Shown: positions 1 through 12,636 of the stretch, in pieces
Position numbering within the stretch: the first letter of the stretch is position 1
Layout: the number at the start of each line of letters is the position of its first letter
Origin: Perca fluviatilis
Lineage: Eukaryota > Chordata > Actinopteri > Perciformes > Percidae
DNA: 64,000 nt
Assembly (NCBI RefSeq): GCF_010015445.1
Contig: NC_053118.1
Coordinates: forward strand, 22,762,937 to 22,826,936
Reading direction: 5' to 3'
Program-made: the position numbers and the translations under genes
The notes under the pieces: generated by a model
Database searches by the model: none
Told to the model about the DNA's origin: nothing
The model's input: only the letters and a program-made list of their open reading frames with translations

Positions 1-341
1 CTCAATTGTACATATGGCAGCAGCATCACAGTGGAAACCTGTTACCTAACATGACAGTGAATGGATTATATTATATGAAAACTGACGTATTTCATTATAC
101 TAATTGTGTGCTTGCCATATATAAAGGTTTTCTGCCACATATTATATTCTGGGGTTTCTGCAGCTCCTGTGTCCCTGAGGTGTTTTTGTGCTACTGGGAG
201 TTCACAAGAGGTTGAGCGTGTAAAAACAAAATGGAGCTTGAGATCACACTCCCACTCCCTTGAAAAAACAGTCTTTATTATTCTGTATATCTTCATCTAT
301 TTATGCAGCCCACTTAAATGAAGGGTCTTTAACATGTCCAA

Positions 342-597
342 TCAGTGGGTAGTCACAGTTTGACAAATGCCCCGACATGTAAACATTAACAGCTCCCTAA
401 CCTTTTCCTGGCCGTCCTTGCTTTCTCCATTCATTTCATTAATTAGCTTACCCATTTCTTCCTCAGTACTGTTGTCTTGATTAAATGGGCGGACATTTTC
501 TTGTTTGTGACTAATGGTTGTTGGACCAGGCTGATTCACAACTTGTGATGAGTTATTGATTCCCCCCAACCCAGAGTCTATACTGTGCGAGTACACC
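342..597 (-). CDS. possible terminal coding exon, unrecognised
   Basis: On the minus strand an acceptor-like sequence (AATTTCAG) just above position 597 is followed by an open frame of about 85 codons ending in TGA at 342-344. The translation is hydrophilic and mixed in composition (GINNSSQVVNQPGP, then NSTEEEMGKLINEMN, ending GICQTVTTH) and lacks the low-complexity look of shadow ORFs. I do not recognise the protein and found no convincing partner exon upstream on this strand, so it may be the last exon of a gene starting elsewhere, a transposon fragment, or chance. Low confidence. Confidence 0.22.
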
Positions 598-825
598 CTG
601 AAATTTAGTGTGGTTATGCACCCAAACCTCAAGCCATTCCTCCTGTCCTTTTTTTTTTATATATACATTGCTTTGTATATTAAAAACACATAATTTACAT
701 GCATCCATCTACCTTTTGAATAAGATTTAAGTAAGATGTGATTGTTTAAATGTTTAGTCAATGCACTGAAAAATAATGTGCTGTTTTGATCATTGATACT
801 TAATTTTTATTAATTCTTTAAGGCA

Positions 826-1060
826 AGGCAGCTTTATTTGTATAGCACATTTCAGCAACAGGGCAATTCAAAGTGCTATACATAAAACATTAAAGAGCAG
901 TTAGAAAACAATTAAAAACAAATTAAAACATTAAAAGACAAGAATCAAATTGATAGTGCTTTATAAGAATTTAAAGAACAGATAAAATACACGAATAAAA
1001 GTTACAGTACAGTATAAGAAATTAAACATTAAAGAGCAGTTATCAAGTGTCATACAGTGT
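826..1060. repeat. interspersed teleost repeat (GTATAGCACATTTCA type)
   Basis: The core near 826-890 reads as a stretch of the type TTTATTTGTATAGCACATTT followed by CAATTCAAAGTGCTATACAT and A-rich, TTAAA-containing tail sequence with the unit 'cattaaagagcagtta' repeated at about 888 and 1026. A related core occurs at about 42118-42180 inside a myh14 intron. Such cores are common dispersed repeats in fish genomes. I cannot assign the family. Confidence 0.55.
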
Positions 1061-4007
1061 CATCAATGCAACTTCAGTATAACAAATGGAAACAAAAAAA
1101 GCAAAAATGACAAAAATTCAATGTTTTTAGCATCTCAAATGTTAATGTTTTCTGGTTCTCTCAGTTTTATATGATAGTAAAGTGAATATCTTTGGGTTTT
1201 GGACAGTTGGTTGGACAAAACAGGACATTTTAGTACATCCCCATTACCCCCATTGAAACTTGATGATGTGATGACGAACCATGCTATTTGCTGGTATTCT
1301 ATAGACCAAACAATTAATCGAGAAAATAATCGGAAGATTAATCGTTAATAAAAATAACAACTGATCTCATTTTAGGTCTTTTTGTTTCTGATTCAGCAGT
1401 ATTCTTGACACGAGAGGAATTGTTTGCCTTCGTACACTTTGAGCTTGATATCTAGTTTTTAGTGAGTTTGTCTGAAGCGCAGGGGATCTTTCTTCTGGTT
1501 GGCCCCTGAAGTAAGACTACAGAGGGCAGACGTCTCACACTGAACCAATGCGCTTACCCATGAAACCACGGAGCATTAGATTTGGACCTTGTGTGACCAT
1601 GACAAAATCTGGAGCCTGTTACAGGACACTGAGCCTGACTTTGCTGCTCCATCTGCAGAAATCAGATCAGCCTTTCATAGGCAACACATGGAACTTTTAT
1701 CATAGCAGCCAGCAGGGAAATAGACTCTTGCTTACCAGGGTAGTTTAGTAATGCCCTTGCCATGACTTACTGCAGAATTAAACTTTCACATAATGGAAAA
1801 CTCTCATTGATACTAAAGTCCACATGTTGCTTCAGGTTCACAAATAACCTTTTACTTTAAAGGAATTTCTATAAAAACCATATGCGTAAGCAGGTATTGT
1901 TTTTCTCTTCTCACCTCTGTTTAGTAGTTTAGTATCTTTCAAGTCGTAAAACACCCTAAGGTGTGAAGTTATGCTCCTTTAGTGTCGGCACAGCTGCTGA
2001 TTTGAAATCTTGGCTTGTAATTAGGCCCTCAGAAACCAGGTGTGTAGCCCCTGGTCAACCTGCAGTCTGATTAGCTAATCACCAGTTTAGAATGAAAACC
2101 TTCAAGTCCTTAACTGAGGATCTTTGACTGCAGGCTCACCGATGGTTGCCAAAAATAGTTTCAAGCTGCCCACTGGTGGCTCAGGATCAGTATTGCATCC
2201 CCACATACTCAAATCCAATAATAACAATGGACTAATTTTGCAATGCTTCAGTGAGGACACAACGGGCTTGCACTTGGAGTGCCCAAAATGAAGATGATCC
2301 CCCTCGTCACCATGCCATCCTGCTGCAGATATTCCCTCTACATTATAAAATACAAAGTTAAGTAAACATCATATCAAGTTTCCAAATTACTGTTCCACAT
2401 GAAATGGTTCATTGTAAATGCCACCCTGTGAAAAATAGCCCACGATTGAAGCTAAGTAGTGGAAATGTCGGCTCACTGTTAAGCAGTTAGAAACGAGCGC
2501 TGCTGGTGGTTTCGTGCTTCATTACTCATCAAGTAAAAAGGAAAGTTTTGTCCCAGATGAACATATTTCTCATTGTTTATTTTAGGCCGCGCCGGCTGCA
2601 ACAGTCAACAATCAAATCAAGTAAAACATTTACATGACACAAGGAAGTCCAGTCAGAGCAAATGCAGATTACCACATTTTGAATGTATTTTTATGCATTT
2701 TATTGGAGAATTTATAGTGGAGAAATGAGTGAAGAGAGACAGATGGTAATAATGTAAACATTGGCAATGAAGTAACTTTAATATGCATGCCAATACATCT
2801 TCTTTGAATTTGAGATGGAGAGGAATATGCAACAAAGGTCCCTGAATGCATTTGAACCAGAGACGTTGCAGTTCAGTGCCCCGAGGCTGCAGGGCTACCC
2901 CAGGAACCATGTTATGTTAAATAAAAGATGTCTGCTTTCCTGCCGTGTTTAAAACTTCCTGATTCTCTGAGCATTGTCAGCACACAAAAACAAAGCAGAA
3001 GAGCATTTGCAGATACTGTGTTTCCCACGGCTGTTGTATCAGCTCAAACAGAAGGAACCATAGTGATTGATTGCATACATTTTCTCCTCCTGGTTCTTTC
3101 TAAACCTAATGGCTGTCTGATCATTCAAAAATATCTGACATCATTATGCCTCCCCACGTCACTTTCTCTCTCTCAGTCCCTGCCCCCCTCCTCCCAGGCA
3201 GTTTTCCATGGGGTCAATAACAATTAGTGTTTTTACACAAATACTTGTGCAATTTAAAATAACAGAGGTTGCAGATTTAGATCACCCACTACATTGATTT
3301 GTGTTTCATAAATGCACAGGGTTTTGATATCCAAATGTTTACATGTTTATGTTGGATGCAGCTGACTGTTGTGCCTGCTGCATTACATCGCTTTTGAGCC
3401 GTTGCCCTTGGGTCTTCTCCAATCTGATCTTTATTTCCATAGAATGACACAGCTCATGACATCATAGGTCACTTCTTGGTTGCCTTGACTGAGATTAAAT
3501 CAGATTAAGTATTAGTAAACACACACTGTCGCTCTGTCTGTCTCTCTCTCTGTCTCTCTCTCTCTCTCTGACTTTCTCTCTCCCACCTTCATAAAACTCT
3601 TCATCAAATCTTAGCATCAGTATTTATCAATACAGATTAAATATTATTTCATTATATAACGGTCAAATGCAACCTTCTTTTTTTATCATCGGTGTTCCAG
3701 TAATCTTACATGACATGAACTGTAGCCTGACATTTAAAAGTGCACAGACGACACAAATAAGAGGTTAATGAGGTATTTTGTATTAGCCCATAAATGGAAA
3801 ATAATAGATGAGGCTTAGATTAATGCTATAATCAACAATACACTAGAGATATAAAATAACTATAAATATAACTACTATAAAATAATTTTATTTAAAAAAT
3901 ATATCATAAAAACATATATTATAAAAACTCTTAGTTCAGTAGCCATTCCTGTTACAATTTGGATACAGTTTGTGAGTTTTACTTGAAATATATATTATAT
4001 ATTTATA

Positions 4008-4009
<2 letters not shown>

Positions 4010-4065
<56 letters not shown>

Positions 4066-4074
4066 ATATATATA
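4010..4074. repeat. (AT)n microsatellite
   Basis: About 65 bp of alternating TA broken once by TATTATA. It lies about 100 bp upstream of the GC-richer candidate promoter of kcnj14. Confidence 0.9.
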
Positions 4075-4179
4075 ACCTAAATGAGTAATCCGGGATCAAT
4101 AATCATTGTAATAGGCTACACATCTAAACTGTAATTTAACATTGATGAATCAGGATGTTGTGAAAGGTCACACTGGCAG

Positions 4180-4412
4180 TCCGGAGAGGCGCGTGGTTGA
4201 ATGGGGACAGATAGCATCGCAACGTGAGCGCGCTCATCCACCACCTCTAGGGCTCGCGGACAGTTGACAGCACCGATATCTTAGGGACTGCTCGCACGCG
4301 CTTTTTAATCAGTGCTTCTTTCTTTTTGTAATTAACCAACCTTTAAGGAACTGAAAGTAAACTGACGTCGTCACATCGCGCTGAATTAACGGGAGGAACA
4401 TGTCATCGGACG
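4180..4412 (+). promoter_or_regulatory. kcnj14: candidate promoter and 5' exon of kcnj14
   Basis: A local island of CpG dinucleotides (GGCGCG, GAGCGCGC, CTCGCGG, CACGCGC) stands out from AT-rich flanks. A CRE-like TGACGTCGTCA begins at 4363. The stretch ends in a near-perfect donor: ATG TCA TCG GAC G at 4400-4412, followed by GTAAGT at 4413. The good donor and the downstream same-strand Kir gene suggest a 5' exon of kcnj14, 10 kb upstream of its main coding exon. If spliced to the acceptor at 14585/14586, the ATG at 4400 would be in frame with the channel, giving an alternative N-terminus. If other acceptors are used it would be 5' UTR. The transcription start is not visible. Assignment to kcnj14 is inference. 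Confidence 0.5.
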
Positions 4413-6782
4413 GTAAGTGCTGACTGAATTTAACTGCGCAAGAAGTGGTCAAAACGCTACTTTTGGATATCTTTTCTTTTTATTGTTATTATTATTATTA
4501 TTAATATTATTATTATTATTATTCTATCGATGTTATATGGCAGTTGTGTTGTCCGTTACAACCTGTCTGTTAACCTCAGGGGGAATTAAAAGCATGAACT
4601 CGTAGTCTACATTTTATTCTGAAAAGCATCAGACAAAGGTGATGCAGTTTAAAGAATGTAGTTATTTATCACATCAGTGACACTGTGGAAATTCCTAATG
4701 TTAGTTTTGAATTTTGGTTTGTAGCGTTGTGGTTGACCTCAAATAGGATTTGGAAAATAGGATATTATTCTATACATATACAAGAATTCTCCTTAACCAA
4801 AAGGATGCTTCAACAGTTTTTTTCTCCATTACATTACTGTAGGCCTATAATTAGAAATCTTCAGTATTGCATTAATGTCTGGCTAATTTGACCTTACTTG
4901 TGCTGTGAAGGAGTGGAAGATGAATAAAAAAATAAAAGATGTTACAGTTGGGGGAACAGTGAAGCACTGACAGAGAGAGACCTGAGCAGATGAGATGGCC
5001 AGAGAGCTCAGTGTGCCCTGATGATTTAGATTTTAATTCTTTTTTGGTTTTGTGAGTTGTGTGAACTGATAGAAAACACAGCTGTATTTTGAAATAGGTT
5101 TTAGTGATGTAATGCTTCTGAAAAACTGAGGGACAAACCCCTTTGAAATACATGAATAGTGCACATGTATAGTTATTTTCTAAGGATGCTCTTTCGCAGT
5201 TTCTTTGCAAAATGTGCAGTAGATTGTACCCGCAAGCACATTTAAATCAAGTAGCAAGACATTGCTGACGGGTTTTCAGGGAGGCACATGGAGTAAAGAG
5301 GACGGACAAAAGTACAGTACCTGGTGCATAAAACCACTTAGGCAAGGAGACAAACTAGGGCTTTATGCAATGCTCCTAAATGAACCCCTGAGCTTAGGGA
5401 AATATTTTGCATAAGGGACAAGTTTAAAACTTAAGGTAGTTTATGCAACCGGGCACAGGACTATAAGATGACAGCACTTTTTCCTCCAGCTGATTCTCTT
5501 TTAAAAGGTGCTCATGGTTCTATTTTGTAAGACTTTTGTAAATCAAGCCTGAGCTAACACAACAGGCTACATTTATTCATGTTGATCATTTTAAGGTAAC
5601 CATAATTCAAAAATAACTTATTTTAACCAATGCATAGCATCCAGGGCAGTTAGCAAGTACATGTTATAGCTAATGATGTGAAAGAATACTTGAACAATTT
5701 AGTGTTGCACTTCCATAAAGGGACATGGGAGTGACGGATTAAAATTGTTTTGACGCAGAGGCCAAGGTATCTTGCTTTTAGTCCCTATTATGGGTCAAGC
5801 TCAAAGAATCGTGGATACACCTCCTATAGCATAACTCTATAGAATATTTTGCTGGACCCTCCCTGCTTGGTAAACGCCCACGTCCTTCAAACATCATGCC
5901 CCATTTTATTTTTTATTTTTTAATTCCATAAGTAGATTAAACATAGGCCTATCATGATATTGCATAGCGCAAAGAGCTGTTTTTTTATGTTTTTTGTTTT
6001 GTTTTCCAGCCAAGCCACTTTAACTTAGGATTTTGAAAAGCGGTGAGATAGATAATATGAGAGTATATCATGATATTTCTTTTTGTGATACAGTCTTGAA
6101 AACCAACATTGCCATTCAACTGCAGCGTGGTTGTGTCCTTTCACTCCAGACATTTTACAGTAACTGCTCTGATTCCTGCATGTGGCATTTTTCCAATGTA
6201 TGACTGTTTGTTGACATGTTGACTGTGCGATGGGTGTTGAATCATCTGTATTGTGATACTACTGTTATCATGGACAATATATCTGATGCTAACACCATAG
6301 TGTACTCTGTAATTTACATCCCTTGTTTGTGCTGCATTTCAAATGGAAATATATCTAAATTGAATCACTCAGTTGTGCTATTTAATACAATCTAATACAA
6401 CAATGCAGGCCCGTAGGCAGAGGGGGTTCAGGTGGTTTGAATTTGGAATACTTTATTTTCATTTTTCAGTTTACAAGAGCAAGAACAAACACAAACAAAA
6501 CAACCCCCCATCTCCCATCCCCAAAAGGATGCTCCAATATTTTAAAGTAGGTATACAATGTTTCGAGGTCAGTCACATTCCAATATCAAATTATCCACAT
6601 AATCCAGATAGGGCTTTATTTTAATAAAGGTGTTGTATCCCTTTCTAAGGTTATATGTTATTTTTTCTAAAGGCACACAGTTATTAAAAACAAGTATTTT
6701 TAAATGATGACGGCCAATAATTCTAATGCCCCCCCCCAAATAAAAATGATCTAAACCAAACCAAAGCCCTAATCTTGTTATA

Positions 6783-7191
6783 GGCTAGCCTGGTTGACAC
6801 CAGACCCTTCTTAGTTGTAACTGAGAGTGGGTCTGGGAAAGGTTTATTGACAGTTCATTTCCAAAGGGGCGTCACCAGCGGACGCCGCTCAAATGCCTCT
6901 GGGCGCATTGGATAGTCCTTCAACCAATCAGACCAATGATCCGGGTGACGCTGCGCTTCGGTAGCCGTTATGTTGAATGTAAACAAAAAGCTGCTCGCCG
7001 TCGCTGCGCTATTGTCGTCGCATAAAGCTCGCCTCAACAGTTGTGATTGGTGTAAAGCCCGCCTCAGCGATTGTGATTGGTGCCTCGATTTTGGGGACAT
7101 TGGAAATGGGTTTGAATGGGCTCTTTGCCAGACTGACTTGCAGAGCAAATCTCAAATTTGCCGGAAGTTCGTCAGGGTTTACCCAGGCTAG
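6783..7191. mobile_element. non-autonomous DNA transposon (MITE) with TTATA duplication
   Basis: The ends are imperfect inverted repeats (left GGCTAGCCTGG, right CCAGGCTAG) flanked on both sides by TTATA at 6778-6782 and 7192-7196, read as a target-site duplication. The interior is GC-rich relative to its surroundings and contains a locally repeated CAGcGATTGTGATTGGTG-like unit at about 7036-7082. It contains no transposase. The superfamily is not certain. Confidence 0.6.
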
Positions 7192-10100
7192 TTATAAGCA
7201 CCACTTCTGATGAAACTACTCGCCAACCATGATGAGAAGCTGAAGCAGCACATGGAACAGCCAAAGCTCAGAAAGGCCACCTACCTCTCTCCCCAAACCC
7301 AAAATCAGATGATTGACGTGATAGGAAAGCGATTGATTTAGACCCAGATTGTGGACGAGGTCAAAAATACACAGATCTATAGTCACAGTTGATAAACAGC
7401 TCTTCCACCTTTACAACCCCTCATCATTCTCCACCTTTTGGCCCCTGTGTGTGTGTGTGTGTGTGTACTATATTTTCGGTGCATCAGAAAGTGTGCTTGT
7501 TGAGATACCAGCAGACACACTAATTCAGCACAAATTAGTTATTATTAATTAGTCACCATAATTAAGTTTTTCAACCTCATAATTACAAAATGAGGGAAAA
7601 CTGCAAAAAGGTCCACTTTTTGGAAAAAAGAACACCCCCCTCCACTAGGGTGGCTAAGGGTCTGCAATTGTAATTAAGTAATAAATGCTACCTTAGACAA
7701 AGTAAAACGATTTTTTCAGTTAATAGTAGTAATAGTAATAGTAGTTAACAGTTGAGGAGAAAGCTGTAAAAAATAATAAAGTTGGGTCTAATTTATATAG
7801 TCTAATTAGTCTTGATTACGTGCTTCTTAATGTTCTGAGTATTTTCTTAATTCGAAAATAGTTGTGCAGAGTTTTAACCAGCACATTGCAACCTGAACCG
7901 TCTTAACTCCCCAGATTAACTTTTGTTCGTCCTCACACAATGACCTTGATTACTGCACACAGCTGAGGGAGGGACGGCAGCAGAAAAGTTTCAATTAGAT
8001 GGAATAAGGCCCGGTGCCAAGATGACTCCACACTTGTGCTTATTATTAGATGTTTTTTTATAAGTGTGTGTGTGTGTGTGTGTGTGTTGTTGTTCATCAG
8101 TGAATTTAACCATAGATTGTATAACTAACTTAACCAACCAGCCCTAACCAAACACAATCAGGGCTGTTTTTTCTTGGGCATTGTGTTAAAAATGATAATG
8201 GTCTTTGTTTCTTGACATACATTTCCAATTTATCTACACTTTTGTGGTAATTATAATTAAGACTACTTACTAACACACTTGGACAAATAAATAAATCAAA
8301 TTCAATCTGATGGAATATTTGTGTTAAGCAAGTTGTTTCTGCAAGTTGATTTCCATTCTATGGTACATCAAACTGAAACCAGTAGCTGGCTGGAATGTGG
8401 TAAAATGATTCAACGGTCCAAAAATCTATGTTGTTCGTAGTAAATGAGCTAAAACATGCACAACACCATTATAGTCCTTTCAACTTCAAACTTTGTAAAG
8501 ATATGTAAATGTGCATGTGTTTTAAATATTAAGCAACACCATCAGGAAAATGTCACCTAATGTTTAGTTATGTCGTAACATCCATTACTGGTTGGTGCTC
8601 TGGTGCTGCAGCTATCATCTGCAGCTCCTGCAATGTATTAATGATGCCACCAGATCAACACTCACCAGAACTGTATTGATTGGTAAAAGGTCACTGCAGT
8701 TTTGTAATGTCACTGGGCATTTGTTTGATATGCGCAGCTGTTGCAGCTGTTGCAGTAGCCCCTTTGTGCACATAAAACATGATTAAAATCTGCCTTGTAA
8801 AGTGAAGTTTAATAGAATAATTACAGCTGAAATAAAAGAGATGTAGAAAAAGGCTCAGATGTGTGACACATAGAGATCTCGTCTGTGCCCTGGTTTCCAA
8901 CCCCCACTGATCAATAACAAGTATTGATGTCTCCACATTTGTATTGTGACATCGCAATGTAGAGGGTCACTTTTGAGGGTTTTATATTGTACAGTACATT
9001 GTGTCCACAGTGTTAATTAAACTCACCATTATGAAACTATCCAATGATGCATGAAATAAGCCATGCAACATTATCTTGTGTACATTGTTTTACTAAAACT
9101 GTAGTTTTTAGAACAAAAGAACAGGAAATAGGACAGTTCACATGTGACACGGGAGATAAGGAGAGTGACAAACTGAAGAACCTACTTATTCAGTGCATTT
9201 TTCAATGACACCGAAATCATATTCCCTGCAAATCTAATCTGGCCACATAACACCTTAATATGGTCAGATAATCTGGATAGAAAGAGGACAGGGGAGGGAG
9301 AGAATACATGGTGAGAGATCCACAATGAAAAAAGACAGGTGGTGAAAGTGGATAGCTTGAGGCAAGGTAGATGTTTTGCTTTAAAGTTTTTGGGTCAATG
9401 TAATACTTCTTGCTAATTCAAACCAGTGAGAGTTGTTTTACAATTAGAATGGCTTCAACAACGTTGTTTGTGCAGTCCCCTACAGCTGATTGTGGTCAGT
9501 TTTGCTCAAACAACAGTGGCAATTTAAAAATAATCACAAACCCTGGGATTATAAAGCTTAATTAGCTGGTTTATGTTTTCAGCAATTGTTGGGTTATCAT
9601 TTTGCCAGTGAGTGCTGCCCAATCAGTGATTTATTTGCATTTGCTATGGAACCATTATCTGCTGCTAGACCACTAAACATTGATGCAGGAATAATTTCAT
9701 ATTCTGCATAAGATTTTTTGCTATAAGATTTTAGTTTATGCAGATGATGTGATTCAATTTATTTAGATTCTCCTAAGTAATCAACTCCAAATTAGTAGTT
9801 AGTTATGAGTATGGCATTTTTGAGGTACAAAAGATCACAAATGTTAACCTCAGCTATCTCCCAATCCTTTTGCTGGCCCCCAATACGCTTAAAGTAATTA
9901 GTTATAACTTGTACAGGAGAAACTTTGCTCCTTTTCTTCAAGCTGTTAAAACAACCTACTAGGTGTTATAGTGAGTCACTGTCTATTAATGTATAATGTT
10001 GTTAAGACTGTAATGTGTGCTGTATCACTTTCAAATGTTTCTGGTGTTACTGTTTTAAGTTTTAAATTGTGGCATAAACAGGGTCCTAGGTCAAGATTGA

Positions 10101-10679
10101 GGTAGTTTACCTTCTACAGTAGGTGGCGTATATTTTCTCAGCAGTTTACTGCTACAAAAGATATAGAATAGTTTTAAAGCTGCAATTTACTTATTCATTA
10201 TTTTCATTTTCAATTTATCTGCAGATAATTTTTTTCATCAATCAGTTGATTGTTATGTCTACAAAGCGTCAAACAATTGTGAAAAATACCCATCAAATTT
10301 CTTGTTTTATATGACAGTCCAAAATCCAAAGAAAAAAAATCAACTGAAATGTAAGACAAGGAAAAGCAGCAAATTCTTACATTTATGGAGATGGAACTAT
10401 ATAGAGAACATTTAAATTTCAATCATACATATATATCATATCATATCATACATAGTTCTCTAAAGTGGTTTATGAATGACTCTAGCTCTACCTGGTTAGT
10501 TGTGAAAATCAATGAAAATCCCAATATGCTAAATGTATGCTAAATCTCATGCAAACGAATAGTAACTAGTGTCAGAGGTAAAATAAGTTTAGTTAAAGGA
10601 CCCATAAACATTAGAAGTCCCATCACATGTTTCAGCCTTTATCATATAAGGCACGACTGCAGATCAGATGCTTCTCTGG

Positions 10680-10857
10680 GGGTCCTGACAGTGTGAAGCA
10701 ACAACTTCACATACACAGTTTTCCCAGACACCCCTGCATGTTCTTATATGAGAAGTTATTTGAGACATTTGCCACCTCACGAGGCTATGGCTAGCCAACA
10801 CAAGGACACGTATACCTTCACATTGTCCCCCCCCCACACACACACACACACACACAC
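10680..10857. repeat. microsatellite-associated dispersed repeat with (CA)n
   Basis: The segment containing CAGACACCCCTGCATG and TTCTTATATGAGAAGT, followed by ACGTATACC and a CA tract (10837-10857), recurs in reverse orientation at 51824-51915 next to a GT tract. Both copies keep the same order of motifs relative to the microsatellite, which suggests one mobile repeat carrying its own dinucleotide tract. Confidence 0.6.
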
Positions 10858-11614
10858 TTCCCTCATCACCTCCTCCAGCTACTGTCGTCAGTTGTCCGGC
10901 GACACTTCAAACCAATCATAGAGATAGCAGACCTGAGAGTGTACTCATTTGGTGGTGTTGGCATGAGCTACAGTAGAGGCCTCAAGGTCAGGACCTGCCT
11001 CCTCACACATTTGTTCATTAACTGAACATTGAGCAACACAAGCCTGGAAATGTCTGTCTTTATTAAAAATTTGTGGAAATTATGACCTTAAAAGACCACG
11101 TGTTTTAGTTTGAGCTCAGTTACAATAATGTTACAACATTTATGATTTATTGTCTAGTTAATAAACAACCTTGATACATTTTCACAAATGCTACTACATA
11201 GTAGTTCATTTATTATATTCATGCATGTTTGGTTGAACCTGTTAAATCCTGGACTGGTCTGCGTGCTTTTCACCTACAGTAGCGGCAGTAGTGATGAGAG
11301 AATAACAGATGGATCTAAGAAAGATGACCTATAGAAAGTTTTATAGCTCTTTAATGCATGGAGTCAGTAATTTCCCTTATTTTTGTTGTGTAAATTACAC
11401 TGGCCAAAAGGATGCTCTACATTGTTTATTTGTGGCACGTTATGTCTCAGATTATAGTGAAAGTATTGATTAGTTCCAACTCAATCAAGGTGAACACTAT
11501 ATTGCACAATATTTGTTGAGGGATACATTTGTTAGATTCAGTGCCATATACTGCTTTTTCTATATTATCCCAAATCCTGTAAATGCCATAACATATCCTG
11601 TGTGTGTTTTATAG

Positions 11615-11808
11615 ATATTCTTGCTACCTTCTATAACAGTAGTGGCTCTTATGTAACTCCTCAGGGGATTTGCAAAACCGTCTGTGAGATTACCAAAGTC
11701 ACGAGCGCAGCTGTAATCCACAGCATATCGCCATCTCCACAGCAAGACATACTACCTCTTCACCCCCAGTCAATCCAGAGTCCCAGTTTATCTCAGTCCT
11801 TCATCTGA
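11615..11808 (+). CDS. possible exon, unrecognised
   Basis: A TTTTATAG acceptor precedes an open frame that starts in the phase needed to receive the exon ending at 4412 (GAC G joined to AT ATT), giving MSSDDILATFYNSSG and ending at a TGA at 11806-11808. The sequence is not low complexity, but I do not recognise it. It could be an alternative, terminating 3' exon, a repeat fragment or chance. The phase match alone has about a one in three chance. Confidence 0.15.
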
Positions 11809-12489
11809 GCTACAATCCCAGTCTCAACCTTTGCCCAAGAAAATCACCTTCAATTCTTCCAGTCTATTGTCTTCCACTGTTGCTTACTTACAAAGATTAG
11901 TCACCCTGTACCACTTGGTTTCCTGACCCAAAATGAGGCCCCTGCAGTTCAGTACTTTATGGTAACTGACCAGTCCTCCCTATAAAGTTTGACTCTATAT
12001 CCATCAATACATTGAAATATGTTGTGATGAATTCCAGCTGCCCTTCAGAATGCCCATTTTTGTACAGATTTTTGTCCTTAACAAATGACAAAATGAAAAG
12101 AAATTCTCTGTTTCTCTTTACAGGCTCCATTATTCCACAGGTACATCTGGGTAAAGTTTTCCCTTTGCTGTGATAAAGTTTGGTTCTTCAAGTTCAGACT
12201 TTCTAAAGGAAAAGCTCCACAATATTTGACCATATTTGAACAATCCAAGGACTGCATGAGAGAAACCTAAGAGGACTACTACAAACAGTAGGTTTCTCAT
12301 CACCATACATTTAGATATTTATCAGATTTTAATTGATATGAAATGTGATTATATATGCAATGATTTTAAGAGAGAAAAGTCTCTTTTGAGACAAGAAGAT
12401 AACTACTGAAGCATCTGTTTCAGCATAATTTAATTTCTACCTTGACTTTAATTGTCATCCTCTTGTTTTGTTCTCATTTTTTTTTCAAG

Positions 12490-12636
12490 ACTGGCAGTGT
12501 GTTAAACAAGAAGGTCCTAAAGCAAAGGGATACAAAACAGACAATCGACATCTCAGTTAAGAAAACGGAAAAACCAGCAGACACTTTCCTTGAATTTCCA
12601 CCAAAGCCCAATGCTTTTACTCAACATGTGTCATAA
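12490..12636 (+). CDS. possible exon, unrecognised
   Basis: A long pyrimidine run ending TTTTTTTTTCAAG lies directly before position 12490, and the following 48-codon frame (TGSVLNKKVLKQRD, then DISVKKTEKPADTFLEF) ends at a TAA at 12634-12636. About 350 bp earlier a short AG-to-GT bounded segment (GCTCCATTATTCCACAG, 12136-12152) sits after TTTCTCTTTACAG. This could be the end of a small gene or spurious. No homology is known to me. Confidence 0.15.
   Translation, partial: TGSVLNKKVLKQRDTKQTIDISVKKTEKPADTFLEFPPKPNAFTQHVS

Larger units (their letters stand above)
601..4180. other. gene-poor AT-rich sequence upstream of kcnj14
   Basis: Apart from the repeat at 826-1060, I see no supported gene here. 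The stretch 1300-1345 has TTAATCG-type sequence resembling a dispersed fish repeat. A CT-rich microsatellite-like tract lies at about 3525-3585. Short ORFs in this interval are not supported by splice or homology evidence. Confidence 0.5.

Noticed and set aside
4010..4074. AT-rich tract as a replication origin or matrix attachment site
   Set aside because: It is a simple (AT)n microsatellite. Nothing in the sequence supports a specific role.
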